This document shows positions 34,211-44,501 of a stretch of DNA of 64,000 nt, one piece after another. The stretch spans positions 1,054,001 to 1,118,000 of the forward strand of contig NC_003106.2 of assembly GCF_000011205.1 (NCBI RefSeq). Reading direction: 5' to 3'. The stretch comes from Sulfurisphaera tokodaii str. 7 (GTDB taxonomy: Archaea > Thermoproteota > Thermoprotei_A > Sulfolobales > Sulfolobaceae). Each line of letters starts with the position of its first letter. Position 1 is the stretch's first letter. The translations under genes were made by a program, and so were the position numbers. The notes beneath the pieces were generated by a model, which worked only from the letters and a program-made list of their open reading frames with translations, did not search any database and was not told the DNA's origin.

Positions 34211-34589
34211 TATATCAATCAATTTCTAACAAATATTTAAATTTTCCTATATTCATAATGATTATTATAGTTTTGAATAATATTTTAGATGATATCATTA
34301 TACTATTGTAATAGCTAATAAACAATATTAGATTACTTAAAACACCTAAAGATATTTAGTGCTTTACGAAATTCCATAGAATCTAATAATAGTATTGTGA
34401 TAACGACGATTAAGTTTTGAGCATTTAATTTTAATTCATAATTTATTGCTATATTGAGTTAGAGAAATGTATAAACTTTCTGATAATTATTTATGAGAAT
34501 CTATAATAATAATGATTTAAGTATAAAGTCCATAAATTAAAGAAGAAATTTTTATATTGGAAGAATCATAATGATAATTGGGTGATTGC
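34211..34589. promoter_or_regulatory. Divergent control region between the GH57 gene and malE
   Basis: On the minus side, TTAAATATTT at 34231-34240 is the GH57 TATA candidate. On the plus side, TTTTTATATT at about 34550-34559 is the mal TATA candidate, followed by a short leader with the ribosome-binding site GGTGATT at 34581. The 300 bp between leave room for a regulator, but no clear palindrome was found. Confidence 0.5.
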
Positions 34590-36164
34590 TTGAAAAAATA
34601 CAAAAGAGCAATATCTAAAACTATTGTAGCTATAATTGTAGTAATAGTAATAATAGTAGCGGCAGTAGGTGGTTATTATGCCTATATGTCTTCACAGCAC
34701 CATGTAACTCCTACAACAACAACTCCAACAATGACATCTACCTCATCTACTATGACAACAACAACTACCACATCTCCAGCTATTCTTAACACAAGTAATC
34801 CGCAAGTTTTAATGAAGTTAGTTGGACTTACTTCTCCACCATCAACTCCAGTTACAATAACGGTATGGAATAGTTATAGCACCTCTGAAAACCAAGCATT
34901 TAACGAAACATTAGCTGCCTTCGAACAGGCGTTTCCATGGATTCATGTTGAGGTAACCTATGGTGTTGGAGTAGGAACTTCTCAGTTCGAAACTGCCGCT
35001 GAAGCTGGAAAAGCACCTATAGTGTATAGAGATACTAGTGATTCTGGAGGAGCATTATTTGCAGCTGGTTTAGTATTGAATCTGTCTCAATATCTTCCTC
35101 AAAGCATAACATCCCTATATTTGCCTACAGCTATAGATGATTGGACGTTAAACGGTTCTCTATATGGTTTGCCAGATAATATAAACTATATAGTTATGTT
35201 TTACAATAAAAAATTTGTACCATATCCTCCAAACACTACTAATCAGCTTATTCAGATAGCTGAGTATGTGAATAAGACTTATCATGTTTGGGGAATAGCT
35301 TACGGCGCTAGTCAAGAGTATGGATATAGATTTGCAGCATGGTTTGCAGGATTTGGAGGAAATATATTTACGACTATGAATGGACAAGTTTACCCAGCTC
35401 TAAACAATACTGCGATGGTTAATGCACTTAACTTCTGGTACAATCTAACTTACAATTTACATATTAACTATCTAGCCCCGAGTACTGGAGCTGGAGGAGC
35501 TGAAGGACAATTATTTATAGCCAACAAGACTGCAATAATATTTGACGGACCTTGGGATCTAAATGCTTATTTACAAGCCTTAGGACCAAATTTAGGTGCT
35601 GCACCATTACCTATAGTTAGTCAAACTGGTTTAAGAGCTGCACCATTTATAGGTTCTACTGGATTCTTAATAGCTTCTCCTCAAGCTAGTGGAGCTACAC
35701 CAATGCAAATAAAGGCAGCTTTGATATTTGTGTTATACTTTACAAGCTATCAAGCAGATTTGAGATTGTGGGATGTAGCACATGATATACCAGCTAACGT
35801 ACAAGCTTATAATGAGGCTATAACTGAATTAAATGAAGGGAAATTACAACCTTCATATCTAAACGGCATCATGAAGGGAATATTAGAACAAGCTCAATAC
35901 GGCCAAAAGTTCCCCAACATACCCCAAATGGCTTATTATTGGAATTCATTCCATGAATATGCTAGTGAGTTCTTCGCTGGTAAGATAAGTGCTAACGCTG
36001 CTGCTCAAGGGATGGAGCAAGCTTTTGTACAAGCGCTAGTGCAAAATGGTTTACTTTCTGGTTTACCAATCTTCCCAATATTGCCACCGACCCAGTTCCT
36101 TTTGATAATAACAGCGGTACTATCTCCTTTAATAGTAGCATTACCCAAGAAAAGGAAATGGTGA
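34590..36164 (+). CDS. malE: Maltose/maltodextrin-binding protein MalE
   Basis: This is a 524-residue substrate-binding protein. Its N-terminus (MKKYKRAISKTIVAII...) is a class III, pilin-like signal followed by a Thr/Ser-rich linker. The binding domain (VTITVWNSYSTSENQAFNETLAAFEQAFPWIHVEV, DGPWDLNAYLQALGPNLGAAPLP) is of the sugar-binding family 1 type. A second hydrophobic segment and KKRKW end the protein, so it may be anchored at both ends. TTG 34590 is chosen because GGTGATT lies 6-8 bp before it; the frame itself opens at 34578. First gene of malEFGK-GH15. Confidence 0.88.
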   Translation: MKKYKRAISKTIVAIIVVIVIIVAAVGGYYAYMSSQHHVTPTTTTPTMTSTSSTMTTTTTTSPAILNTSNPQVLMKLVGLTSPPSTPVTITVWNSYSTSENQAFNETLAAFEQAFPWIHVEVTYGVGVGTSQFETAAEAGKAPIVYRDTSDSGGALFAAGLVLNLSQYLPQSITSLYLPTAIDDWTLNGSLYGLPDNINYIVMFYNKKFVPYPPNTTNQLIQIAEYVNKTYHVWGIAYGASQEYGYRFAAWFAGFGGNIFTTMNGQVYPALNNTAMVNALNFWYNLTYNLHINYLAPSTGAGGAEGQLFIANKTAIIFDGPWDLNAYLQALGPNLGAAPLPIVSQTGLRAAPFIGSTGFLIASPQASGATPMQIKAALIFVLYFTSYQADLRLWDVAHDIPANVQAYNEAITELNEGKLQPSYLNGIMKGILEQAQYGQKFPNIPQMAYYWNSFHEYASEFFAGKISANAAAQGMEQAFVQALVQNGLLSGLPIFPILPPTQFLLIITAVLSPLIVALPKKRKW

Positions 36165-36171
36165 ATCTAAA

Positions 36172-37050
36172 TTGAGAAAGGATAAAATTTATCCGTTTTT
36201 TTACATTCTTCCCATTCTAGTTGTTACATTATTTCTTTTTATATTTCCTTTAATATACTCACTGTATATTTCATTTACTAACTTAAGTCTATTACATTTC
36301 TTTAAATATGAGTTCGTAGGCCTTAAAAACTATTTAATAATATTTGAATACGGTTATTTTCTAGAATTATTAAAGAACACACTAATATGGACTGTAGGAA
36401 GTTTAGTGACTATGATGTTATTAGGATTTGTATTAGCATTGATACTTAATCAAAGTGATCTTAAAGGTAAATCAATATTTTATGCTATTCTCATTTTACC
36501 TTGGGCTTTTCCGGGCTTCATTTCACTTTTAATATGGCAAGGCTTATGGGTTGACCCATATGGTATGATGAACAAGTTAATTTTACCCTTACTTCACTTG
36601 CCTAAGATAAATTCACTTACTTCTACTACAGATGCATGGATAGAATTAATAGTAACTAACGATTGGCTTTCATTTCCTTATTTTATGACTGTCTTTTACT
36701 CAGCTCTCCAGAGCATACCCAGAGAACTTTATGAAATAGCAGATTTAGATGGAGCTAACGCCTTAACTAAATTTCTTAGGATAACTTTACCTTCTCTTAA
36801 GAAAACTATCGCATTCGTATTCATTACTAGTTTCGTATTTACATGGAATAATTTTTACCCGATTTTTATATTAACTGGTGGAGGACCTGGAATCTCAACA
36901 GAAACTTTCATAGTCTATGCTTATGAAGAAGCATTTAGCTATAGTAATTTCTCTTTAGCGGCGGCTTGGTCTGTAATTTCCACTATTTTTGTTATAGTTC
37001 TTGCTATAATTGTAATTAAGTATACACACATTTTAGATTCATTTACATGA
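36172..37050 (+). CDS. malF: Maltose ABC transporter permease MalF
   Basis: This 292-residue protein has about six membrane helices. The EAA loop is visible as ELYEIADLDGANALTKFLRITLPSLKKT near residue 185, which contacts MalK. The first helix (YILPILVVTLFLFIFPLIYSLYISF) is typical of MalF/UgpA permeases, but the large MalF periplasmic insertion of E. coli is absent. The start is TTG, 8 bp after the malE stop, with a GGTGA ribosome-binding site overlapping the malE end. Confidence 0.92.
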   Translation: MRKDKIYPFFYILPILVVTLFLFIFPLIYSLYISFTNLSLLHFFKYEFVGLKNYLIIFEYGYFLELLKNTLIWTVGSLVTMMLLGFVLALILNQSDLKGKSIFYAILILPWAFPGFISLLIWQGLWVDPYGMMNKLILPLLHLPKINSLTSTTDAWIELIVTNDWLSFPYFMTVFYSALQSIPRELYEIADLDGANALTKFLRITLPSLKKTIAFVFITSFVFTWNNFYPIFILTGGGPGISTETFIVYAYEEAFSYSNFSLAAAWSVISTIFVIVLAIIVIKYTHILDSFT

Positions 37051-37060
37051 GGTGAGTAGC

Positions 37061-37945
37061 ATGATTAGTGTTAGGAAAAAATACAAAATTTCTAAAATTA
37101 TAAGATTAGCAATATCATATTTTATCTTATTAGTTATGGCATTTTTCTCTATCTTCCCATTATATTATGTTTTCATGACATCATTCAGCAACTCCCCAAG
37201 CTTAATATCTCTTAGTATATCAACATTATTACCTAAACATATATATTTCACAGCATATAAGGAGTTACTCTCAGCAAATTTATATGGTGGTACTTTTCCT
37301 CTATGGATTAGAAATAGCTTAATTCTAGCAGGATCTACCGCAATAATTTCAGTACTATTAGCATTAATAACTGGATATGCATTATCAAGATTAAATATAC
37401 CAGCTAAGAAAATCTTGGCTACATTCATTTATATTGTAACATTCTTTCCTTATACTGCTACAGCAGTACCCTTATATTTATTATTCGCTAAACTTCACTT
37501 ACTTAACTATATTGGTTTAATACTAGCATATACTCCCGGAACCTCAATCTTTGCCGCTTTCATAGCAAAACTAAGTATAGACGCTATCCCGTCTTCTTAC
37601 GAGGAGATCGCAATGGTAGATGGACTATCAAGATTTGGGGCATTTTTAAGGATTATAATGAGACTAGCTTTGCCCGTAGTGGCTTTAACCGCAATATTGG
37701 GATTCAGTGGCGCTTATTTAGATTTTGCTTTGGCTTACTCCTTCTTACTACCTAATGTGAAAGCATGGACTGCAACAATAGGTCTTTATTACATGGCCGG
37801 GCTATTAAATCCTGCTAGTGCACCAGCATATAATATATTTGCTGCAGGTGCAGTAATAATGGGTATACCTCTAATGGCATTATTTATAGTCTCCCAAAGA
37901 ATGATGACACGTGCATATAGTAGTTTAGCTGGGGTGAAACAATGA
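37061..37945 (+). CDS. malG: Maltose ABC transporter permease MalG
   Basis: This is a 294-residue permease with about six helices and the EAA motif SSYEEIAMVDGLSRFGAFLRIIMRLALPV near residue 185. The beginning (FILLVMAFFSIFPLYYVFMTSF) is MalG-like. ATG 37061 is preferred over the in-frame GTG at 37052 because GAGGTGAG precedes it and includes the GTG. It overlaps malK by 4 bp, so translation is coupled. Confidence 0.92.
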   Translation: MISVRKKYKISKIIRLAISYFILLVMAFFSIFPLYYVFMTSFSNSPSLISLSISTLLPKHIYFTAYKELLSANLYGGTFPLWIRNSLILAGSTAIISVLLALITGYALSRLNIPAKKILATFIYIVTFFPYTATAVPLYLLFAKLHLLNYIGLILAYTPGTSIFAAFIAKLSIDAIPSSYEEIAMVDGLSRFGAFLRIIMRLALPVVALTAILGFSGAYLDFALAYSFLLPNVKAWTATIGLYYMAGLLNPASAPAYNIFAAGAVIMGIPLMALFIVSQRMMTRAYSSLAGVKQ

Positions 37946-39045
37946 GTTATGTTAAATTAGAAGATATTTGGAAGGAGTATGAGTCAAAAGGAAAGAAAGT
38001 AGAAGTATTAAGAGGATTAAACCTAGATATAGAGAAAGGAGAATTTGTAGTTATTCTAGGACCTTCTGGTGAAGGAAAGACAACAATTTTAAAAATTATA
38101 GCAGGATTATTAAGGCAAGATAAAGGTCACGTATATTTAAGAGGAAAAATAGTAGATGATTTACCTCCTAAAGACAGAAATGTTGCAATGGTACCACAAA
38201 ACTACGCTTTATACCCCTTTATGTCAGTATACGATAATATAGCCTTTCCTTTAAAGATAGCACATGTCCCTAAGGATGAAATTAAGAAAAAAGTAGAGGA
38301 AGTGGCTAGAATGTTAAGAATAGATGACTTATTGGATAGAAAGCCTAGCCAATTGAGCGGAGGTCAGATGCAAAGGGTGGCAATAGCAAGAGCATTAGTT
38401 AAAGGTGCAGATATCATATTAATGGACGAACCTTTATCAAACCTTGATGCTCAAGTTAGAGTTTTAGCTAGAGAAGAGTTAAAACAATTACAGCGTAGTC
38501 TTAAACCAACCATAATATATGTTACTCATGACCAGATAGAAGCGTTAAGTTTAGCCTCAAAAGTAGCAATACTTCATGAGGGAGTTATACAAGCTTATGG
38601 AGATCCAATGGAAATATATAGAGAACCAAATAATGCATGGGTAGCAAAATTCTTAGGTAATCCTCCAATGAACGTCTTGAAAGGAGAAATAAAAGATAGT
38701 AGTATAATCATAGGCAACACTAAAATTGAGTTACCTACTAAATTCAGAAGTATAGTTAAAGAAGGGCAAAAAGTCTTAGTGGGTATTAGACCAGAGGACC
38801 TTTACTTAAATGATAACGGACCTTTAGAAGGTAGTGTAGAAATGGTAGAAGACCTAGGACCATATAGCATTATTCATGTTAGGATAGAGGATGAGATTAT
38901 AAGAGTAATAGAAAAATCAATAATGAGGAGAGAAAGAGGTGAAAAGGTTAATCTAAGTATTGATACTAGTAAAATTGTTCTTTTTGACCAAGAAAGTGAG
39001 AAAAATCTTATGCTGTTACAATCGAAAGTGGAAAGCAATGAATAA
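37942..39045 (+). CDS. malK: Maltose ABC transporter ATPase MalK
   Basis: This 367-residue ATPase has Walker A GPSGEGKTT, signature LSGGQMQRV, Walker B ILMDEPLSNLD and the H-loop VTHDQ. A C-terminal MalK/TOBE-type regulatory domain (VLVGIRPEDLYLNDNG...VEMVEDLGPYSIIHV) follows after residue 240. It energises MalFG. GGGGTGA lies 7 bp before the ATG. The final 8 bp overlap the GH15 gene. Confidence 0.94.
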   Translation: MSYVKLEDIWKEYESKGKKVEVLRGLNLDIEKGEFVVILGPSGEGKTTILKIIAGLLRQDKGHVYLRGKIVDDLPPKDRNVAMVPQNYALYPFMSVYDNIAFPLKIAHVPKDEIKKKVEEVARMLRIDDLLDRKPSQLSGGQMQRVAIARALVKGADIILMDEPLSNLDAQVRVLAREELKQLQRSLKPTIIYVTHDQIEALSLASKVAILHEGVIQAYGDPMEIYREPNNAWVAKFLGNPPMNVLKGEIKDSSIIIGNTKIELPTKFRSIVKEGQKVLVGIRPEDLYLNDNGPLEGSVEMVEDLGPYSIIHVRIEDEIIRVIEKSIMRRERGEKVNLSIDTSKIVLFDQESEKNLMLLQSKVESNE

Positions 39046-40903
39046 GAAACAAGCTCTTCCGTTACTAATATTAATAATCATGTTTTTTCATCCTTTATTG
39101 CTAACTACTTCCATTAGTTCTCAAAATTATTACAATAGCCCATCCTATCTTTTACTGAATAACTGGGATAATCAGTCAATTTGGATAGTAACCGGTATAA
39201 AAGTTCCTAAACCTTTACTTAATGGATTTCCGATTTTCCCACCTTCAATAAGAAACCTTTATTTAGGGAAATTCGGAATCCTCAACTTCAGTGTGAACAT
39301 TAATATTACTTCGGAAGAAGCTTATTTAACACTCAATAACAGTGTTATAATTTCTGGTAATGAAGGAAATATAACAATAATGACACCTCCTTATACTCCA
39401 TACATTCTACTGACGTTTAATATAGTAACAAGATTAACTATAACAGTTTTGACAAACGGAACGATTTATAAAAAAGGAGGAGAAATTGTTATAAGTATGA
39501 GTAAGCCTCGATTACCAATTTTCCTTTTATCTAACATTAGCTCATATTTTATCCAAAATCATGAAATTATATTTAATATATCTAAAGGAATATGGTTCTT
39601 GGAAATAGGCGTTAACGCAAGTCCGTATAACAGTGTATCAGCTTTAATTAACTTAAATAATAAAGAAGTTTCCCAATGGCTTAACAAATCCAGAATTCCT
39701 AAATTACCAGATCCTTTGTTGAAAGAATATTTCCTCTCTCTTTTACTTATTAAGGATGATCAAAACCCTTATCTAGGCACTTTCGCCGCTTCTCCTTCTC
39801 CAATATACTTATATTCTTGGGTTAGAGACTCAGCTTTTAGTGCAATAGCCCTACAACAAGCTGGACATTATAATTCAGCCTTAAAATATTGGCTTTGGAT
39901 GGCTAATGCAGAACAACTTCAGCCTGGGGTTTGGTATACCAGGTATAACTTCTACAATGGAGAACCAGATTCGAGTTTCGGTATACCAGAATTAGATAGT
40001 ATAGGACTTTATGAGATAGGAGTGTATGATTATTATAATTTAACTCATAATATCACATTTCTCAAGTTAGTTTTACCTAGAATTAATGAAAGCGTAGAAT
40101 ATCAGATTCAACAGATAGAAAATGATAAATATCACCTAATTCCCCCAGACTTAAGTATATGGGAGGACAGATTAGCATATCATTTCTGGACAGAGGCTAT
40201 AAATGATTTAGGCTTATTAAGCGTAGTTAAAATCTATAAGGCTTTAGGCTTAAACTATACTCTCGTATTGAAAGAAGAGAAAGCGCTAAATGAAAGCATC
40301 ATTAGATACTTCTGGGACAATAATTCATTTGCCTCAGCACTTGGAACTTCTGTGCTATTTGAAAATGGAAAGAGTGAAGAAGTCTTAACACCGGAGCCAC
40401 CTTCAATAGATTCAGCAACTTTACTACCTATTGACATGGGATATTTACCTTATAACTCCAACTACTCTGTCGAAAATTTTGACACTGTAATAAAGACATT
40501 AACCAGAGATGGTGGATTAGCTAGATTTCCTGACGATCTTTATCACTATTCCGAGTATTTATATGATGCTACCGGGCCTAGTCCTCCGTGGATAATTACC
40601 ACGTTATTTGAAGCATGGTATCTAGAGGAGATTGGAAAGTATAATGAGGTAGAAAGTATATTATACTGGGCATATAATCATAGTCAGCATGGTCTATTGC
40701 CGGAAGCCGTAAATCCTTCTGTAAATGATAGTTATCCGTTGCCAACTACATCGCCGTTAACATGGTCATCAGCTATGTTTGTTATTGTCTCTCTACATTA
40801 TAAGCAAGAACACTCATCAGTATCGATTTTAATATTTTTAGTTATAGTAATAGTTTTGATACCAATCCTATATTATTTAATAAAAAAATTCTATCATAGT
40901 TAA
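39038..40903 (+). CDS. Secreted, membrane-anchored GH15 glucoamylase-like enzyme
   Basis: This 621-residue protein has a signal sequence (about residues 5-25), an N-terminal beta domain, an alpha/alpha-barrel GH15 domain from about residue 230, and a C-terminal transmembrane anchor (VSILIFLVIVIVLIPILYYLI). GH15-like features are YLYSWVRDSAFSAIALQQAGHYNSA, LSIWEDRLAYHFWTEAI, with a likely catalytic Glu in this part, and HGLLPEAVNPS near the end, a common place for the second Glu. It probably trims oligosaccharides outside the cell for MalE. The ATG overlaps the malK stop; the upstream extension to 38960 lies inside malK and is rejected. Confidence 0.8.
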   Translation: MNKKQALPLLILIIMFFHPLLLTTSISSQNYYNSPSYLLLNNWDNQSIWIVTGIKVPKPLLNGFPIFPPSIRNLYLGKFGILNFSVNINITSEEAYLTLNNSVIISGNEGNITIMTPPYTPYILLTFNIVTRLTITVLTNGTIYKKGGEIVISMSKPRLPIFLLSNISSYFIQNHEIIFNISKGIWFLEIGVNASPYNSVSALINLNNKEVSQWLNKSRIPKLPDPLLKEYFLSLLLIKDDQNPYLGTFAASPSPIYLYSWVRDSAFSAIALQQAGHYNSALKYWLWMANAEQLQPGVWYTRYNFYNGEPDSSFGIPELDSIGLYEIGVYDYYNLTHNITFLKLVLPRINESVEYQIQQIENDKYHLIPPDLSIWEDRLAYHFWTEAINDLGLLSVVKIYKALGLNYTLVLKEEKALNESIIRYFWDNNSFASALGTSVLFENGKSEEVLTPEPPSIDSATLLPIDMGYLPYNSNYSVENFDTVIKTLTRDGGLARFPDDLYHYSEYLYDATGPSPPWIITTLFEAWYLEEIGKYNEVESILYWAYNHSQHGLLPEAVNPSVNDSYPLPTTSPLTWSSAMFVIVSLHYKQEHSSVSILIFLVIVIVLIPILYYLIKKFYHS

Positions 40904-41312
40904 ATCTAAATTAGGAGTAAAAAGCCGTAAAATAAAATGTCTTTTACTCTGCAATCATTAATAGTACTTCTAATAAAATGTCTTTTTAATAGCAATATAT
41001 GATTAGGTTTAGCATTTACAAAAAATATTGTTAAAATTCATGATTCTTCTGAACATTCTCTTCAATATTTAATCTTCATCAAGATGATAATAAAGTATGA
41101 TTAATTTAAAGATAAAATCATGTTATTTTAGCTTACGTTCTTTTTTAAAAATAACTTAGAGCTTCTTGTAAAATAATGATGAGGAAAATCTCATAGAACA
41201 TATGAAATAAATACACTATAGACTTAGAAAAATACCGAAAAATCATAATGTAATTAGAAAATATGATATTGGTCATTTAGTGACCGATTAAAACAAAAAT
41301 TCTTCAACTAAC
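40904..41312. other. Convergent intergenic region
   Basis: It separates the mal operon from the leftward enolase-superfamily gene. It is AT-rich, with no gene or clear structure. Confidence 0.4.
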
Positions 41313-42434
41313 TTAACTTTTACATTTATACTCTTCTAGCACACCTTCTCTTAAAGTATATCCTAATCCAGGTCTATCTGGAGTAACTAAATGTCCATCA
41401 TCTATTTCAATTTGCTCCTTAAATATCTTATCCCTTAAGTCGTTTCTTCTTAAGTGCATCTCAATCCATTCAGTTCCTAATGCACTTGCAACATGAAGAT
41501 TTGCTATGAGTGATATTCCACCAGCAGAGTAATGTGGAATAAGGGGATATCCCATTACTTTAGCCATATTCCCTATTTTCATCATTTCCGATATTCCTCC
41601 AGTCCACATTGCATCAGTTTGAACTATGTCTACAGACTTCTTTCTCATAATCTCATAAAACTCCCATCTAGTATATGCTGTCTCATATCCAGCTATTGGG
41701 ACTTCTAATGCCTTCGCAAGCTCAGCACTTAGATCTAACAAATCTGTCTGTATCGGTTCTTCAAAGAACCATATGTTTAACTTCTCAAGTTCTTTACCCA
41801 TTTTTAATGCCTCTTCAAAGGTATATACGTTATTAGCATCAACAGCTATTCTTACATCATCTCCTACAACCTCCTTAACAGCTTTAAGTCTTTCCAAGTC
41901 CTCATTCATAGACTTTCCACCAATTTTAATCTTAACACCTTTAAAGCCCATCTTCACGTAATATGCTACTTCATCCTTTAGCCTTTCCAAATCCTTTTTC
42001 TCTGAATAATATCCCCCAGTAATATAAGCTCTAATTTTCTTTTTTGCTCCACCTAATAATTTATATATCGGTTTCTTTGTCTTCTTACCCATTATATCCC
42101 AAAGGGCTATATCAATACCACTAATACCGGCAATCACTATACCTCTTCTTCCGAATCTTAAAGTTGCTTTATACATTTTATCCCATAAATTTTCAATAAG
42201 TTCCTCGTCCTCATTAAGAAGAAGTGGTTTGAGAATTTTATCTATCGTAACTTTCACTACATCAGAACAGCCATAAGCTAATGATTCGCCATAACCTACT
42301 TGTCCATCGGAAGTCTCTATTTCCGTAACTACAATTTCCATAGGGTGTTCAGCTAAGGCTTTAACGGCTAATGCATCCCTTTCCTCATTTATTCCTTCAT
42401 AACACAGTTTGTAGGTTCTAATATCTTTTATCAT
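41313..42434 (-). CDS. Enolase-superfamily enzyme (mandelate racemase/muconate lactonizing type)
   Basis: This 373-residue enzyme has a capping domain (residues 1-125) and a TIM barrel. GVKIKIGG gives the Kx(K) base near residue 172, VDANN, WFFEEPIQ and AGYETAY supply the three metal ligands (Asp, Glu, Glu), and IPHYSAGG carries a conserved His near residue 298. This is the MR/MLE layout. Sugar acid dehydratase is a common activity in Sulfolobales, but the substrate cannot be read from sequence. It stands alone on the minus strand. Confidence 0.85.
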   Translation of the reverse strand: MIKDIRTYKLCYEGINEERDALAVKALAEHPMEIVVTEIETSDGQVGYGESLAYGCSDVVKVTIDKILKPLLLNEDEELIENLWDKMYKATLRFGRRGIVIAGISGIDIALWDIMGKKTKKPIYKLLGGAKKKIRAYITGGYYSEKKDLERLKDEVAYYVKMGFKGVKIKIGGKSMNEDLERLKAVKEVVGDDVRIAVDANNVYTFEEALKMGKELEKLNIWFFEEPIQTDLLDLSAELAKALEVPIAGYETAYTRWEFYEIMRKKSVDIVQTDAMWTGGISEMMKIGNMAKVMGYPLIPHYSAGGISLIANLHVASALGTEWIEMHLRRNDLRDKIFKEQIEIDDGHLVTPDRPGLGYTLREGVLEEYKCKS

Positions 42435-42588
42435 TACATAATCATTAACATTTCTTACTTATAAAAAGAAACCTTAATAAATTAAGATCCCTTCGTGGAA
42501 GTTTATATAATGAATAGTGCATACACAGATAACCTATTATATGTAAAGATAAAGGTTTATAGTTTTTAATGTTTTTATTACTCCTAAG

Positions 42589-43341
42589 ATGGGCATAGAA
42601 TTAAATGGAAAAATAGCCATAGTTACTGGAGCCTCTAGCGGAATTGGTAGGGCTATTGCATTTAAGTTAGCTAGCAGAGGTGCAAATCTAATTTTAGGAG
42701 ATGTAAAAATTGATGAACTTAGAAAAGTAGCTGAGGAAATAGCAAAAGAAACTAAAGTTAAAGTAATTCCCCTCTACGTTAACGTAGGCGATTTCAATTC
42801 AACAAAAGAATTCTATAATAAAGGTATCTCAGAGCTTGGAGTAGATTATGTAGACATTTTAGTGAATAATGCAGGAATAAATAGAGATGCACTGTTCGTC
42901 AAAATGACTTATGAACAATGGGATGAAGTAATTAAGGTAGATTTATACAGCATGTTTAACATGACTAAACAAGTTGTTGATGGTATGGTTAAGAGGAATT
43001 ACGGGAGAATTATAAATATATCATCATTAAGTTGGTTAGGAAATATAGGGCAAGCAAACTATTCAGCAGCTAAGGCTGGAGTGATAGGTTTTACTAAGAC
43101 ATTAGCTAGAGAATTAGGTAAATATAACATAACAGTTAACGCGATTTGTCCAGGGTTTATTGATACTCCAATGACTAGGGCAGTACCAGAAAAAATAAGG
43201 CAAAGAATTATAGAGAGAATTCCAATGGGTAGAATAGGCCAACCGGAAGATGTTGCAAACTTGGTTGCATTCCTCGCATCGGATGAAGCCTCTTATATAA
43301 CTGGAGAAGTTATAGGTGTTACTGGAGGGTTAGTTCTATAA
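42589..43341 (+). CDS. Short-chain dehydrogenase/reductase (FabG/3-hydroxyacyl-CoA type)
   Basis: This 250-residue SDR has the cofactor motif TGASSGIGRA near residue 14, LVNNAGIN near 90, the catalytic Ser in NISSLSW, YSAAK (Tyr-x-x-x-Lys) near residue 155 and the family-typical CPGFIDTPMTRAVP. FabG/PhaB-type enzymes interconvert 3-oxo- and 3-hydroxyacyl-CoA. Its stop overlaps the ATG of the thiolase-like gene (TAATG), so they form one operon, probably acting on a beta-hydroxy or beta-keto acyl-CoA. Confidence 0.9.
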   Translation: MGIELNGKIAIVTGASSGIGRAIAFKLASRGANLILGDVKIDELRKVAEEIAKETKVKVIPLYVNVGDFNSTKEFYNKGISELGVDYVDILVNNAGINRDALFVKMTYEQWDEVIKVDLYSMFNMTKQVVDGMVKRNYGRIINISSLSWLGNIGQANYSAAKAGVIGFTKTLARELGKYNITVNAICPGFIDTPMTRAVPEKIRQRIIERIPMGRIGQPEDVANLVAFLASDEASYITGEVIGVTGGLVL

Positions 43342-44501
43342 TGATAGTAGGTTTTGCAAGTAATTTGTACAAAAAATATGAAGGCTCTACTTTCGAAATC
43401 CTTGCAGATACTTTCTTTTCAGCATTAGATGTTGCTGGATTAAATAAAGACGAAATAGAAGGACTTTTCATCACTGCATTACCGGGAACTTTTGATGGTT
43501 ACGCTACACTTCACTTCCCTACAACCCAAATAGCCCAATATCTCGGTATAAAACCTAAATTCACAAAGGTTTTTGATTATGGTGGAGCATCAGCTTTAAG
43601 TATGATATATCATGCATATAAAGCTATTAAGGCTGGAGAAGGAGATACCATAGCTTGCATAGTAGGAGGGAAGGCTTCTGATCTAAGAGGTAAGGGAGTT
43701 ACTGTAGATTCGGTAGATAAAGCGTATTCAGATGTAAGTATAACTCCATTCGACAAACTCTTCAGAGGTCTTAACGATTTAAATCCCGTATCAGATTACG
43801 CTTTAGTAGCTAATAGGCATAAGTATCTATTCGGGAGTACTGATGAGCAGAGGGCATTAATAGCAGTAAGACAGAGGTTTAACGCACAGAATAATGATAA
43901 GGCTATGTTCAGAGACCCACTTACAGTAGAACAAGTACTTAAATCCTCTATGGTCTCAGAACCTTTAAGACTTTTAGAAATAGTTTACCCTATAGACGGT
44001 TTCCACGTATTCATAGTGAGTAAGAAGACTTATAAATCTAGTCTTAGACCGATAGATGTTTTGGCTTACGGAGAAGCTCACTGGACTGTAATGCCAACAG
44101 AACTTAATGATATAATTTATACTCCAGCAGTTCAGAGTGCTAAGAATATATTTGATCTTAATAAAGTTGATGCATTCGAACTTTACGATTCCTTCACCAT
44201 AACAGTAATGTTACAAGTTGAGGATATTGGTTTAGCGGAAAAAGGAAAGGGAGGAGAATTCTTCGAAAAACATGATACAACATATCTTGGCGATATTCCA
44301 ATAAATACAGGTGGAGGAAGCCTCAACACTGGGCAACCGGCATATATGAGCGGTGGAGTAATCTTAGAAGAAGCATTACTCCAGCTGAATAGCATGGCTA
44401 AAGGGCATCAAGTAAAAGATGCTGACATAGTTTTCCTAAACGGAATAGGCGGATGGAATAGGGCTCATTCTGTTAGTTTAGTATTGGGTGAAGAAAAATG
44501 A
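43341..44501 (+). CDS. Thiolase-fold protein lacking the catalytic Cys (Ltp2/aldolase-like)
   Basis: This 386-residue protein is of the SCP2-type thiolase fold. The region where thiolases have the acylated Cys reads FDYGGASALSM, without Cys. The C-terminal Cys-Gly motif reads LNGIGGWNRAHS, also without Cys, and the GHP motif is replaced by NTGQPAY. ELYDSFTITVML with its Tyr is kept. Only one Cys exists, elsewhere (IACIVGG). Thiolase-like proteins without the nucleophile, paired with DUF35 proteins, act as retro-aldolases in steroid breakdown (Ltp2 with ChsH2). The next gene encodes a DUF35 protein. Aldolase function is an inference. Confidence 0.75.
   Translation: MIVGFASNLYKKYEGSTFEILADTFFSALDVAGLNKDEIEGLFITALPGTFDGYATLHFPTTQIAQYLGIKPKFTKVFDYGGASALSMIYHAYKAIKAGEGDTIACIVGGKASDLRGKGVTVDSVDKAYSDVSITPFDKLFRGLNDLNPVSDYALVANRHKYLFGSTDEQRALIAVRQRFNAQNNDKAMFRDPLTVEQVLKSSMVSEPLRLLEIVYPIDGFHVFIVSKKTYKSSLRPIDVLAYGEAHWTVMPTELNDIIYTPAVQSAKNIFDLNKVDAFELYDSFTITVMLQVEDIGLAEKGKGGEFFEKHDTTYLGDIPINTGGGSLNTGQPAYMSGGVILEEALLQLNSMAKGHQVKDADIVFLNGIGGWNRAHSVSLVLGEEK

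Noticed and set aside
38960-39037. N-terminal extension of the GH15 protein inside malK
   Set aside because: It overlaps malK fully, has no signal-peptide logic, and ATG 39038 is followed by a proper signal sequence.
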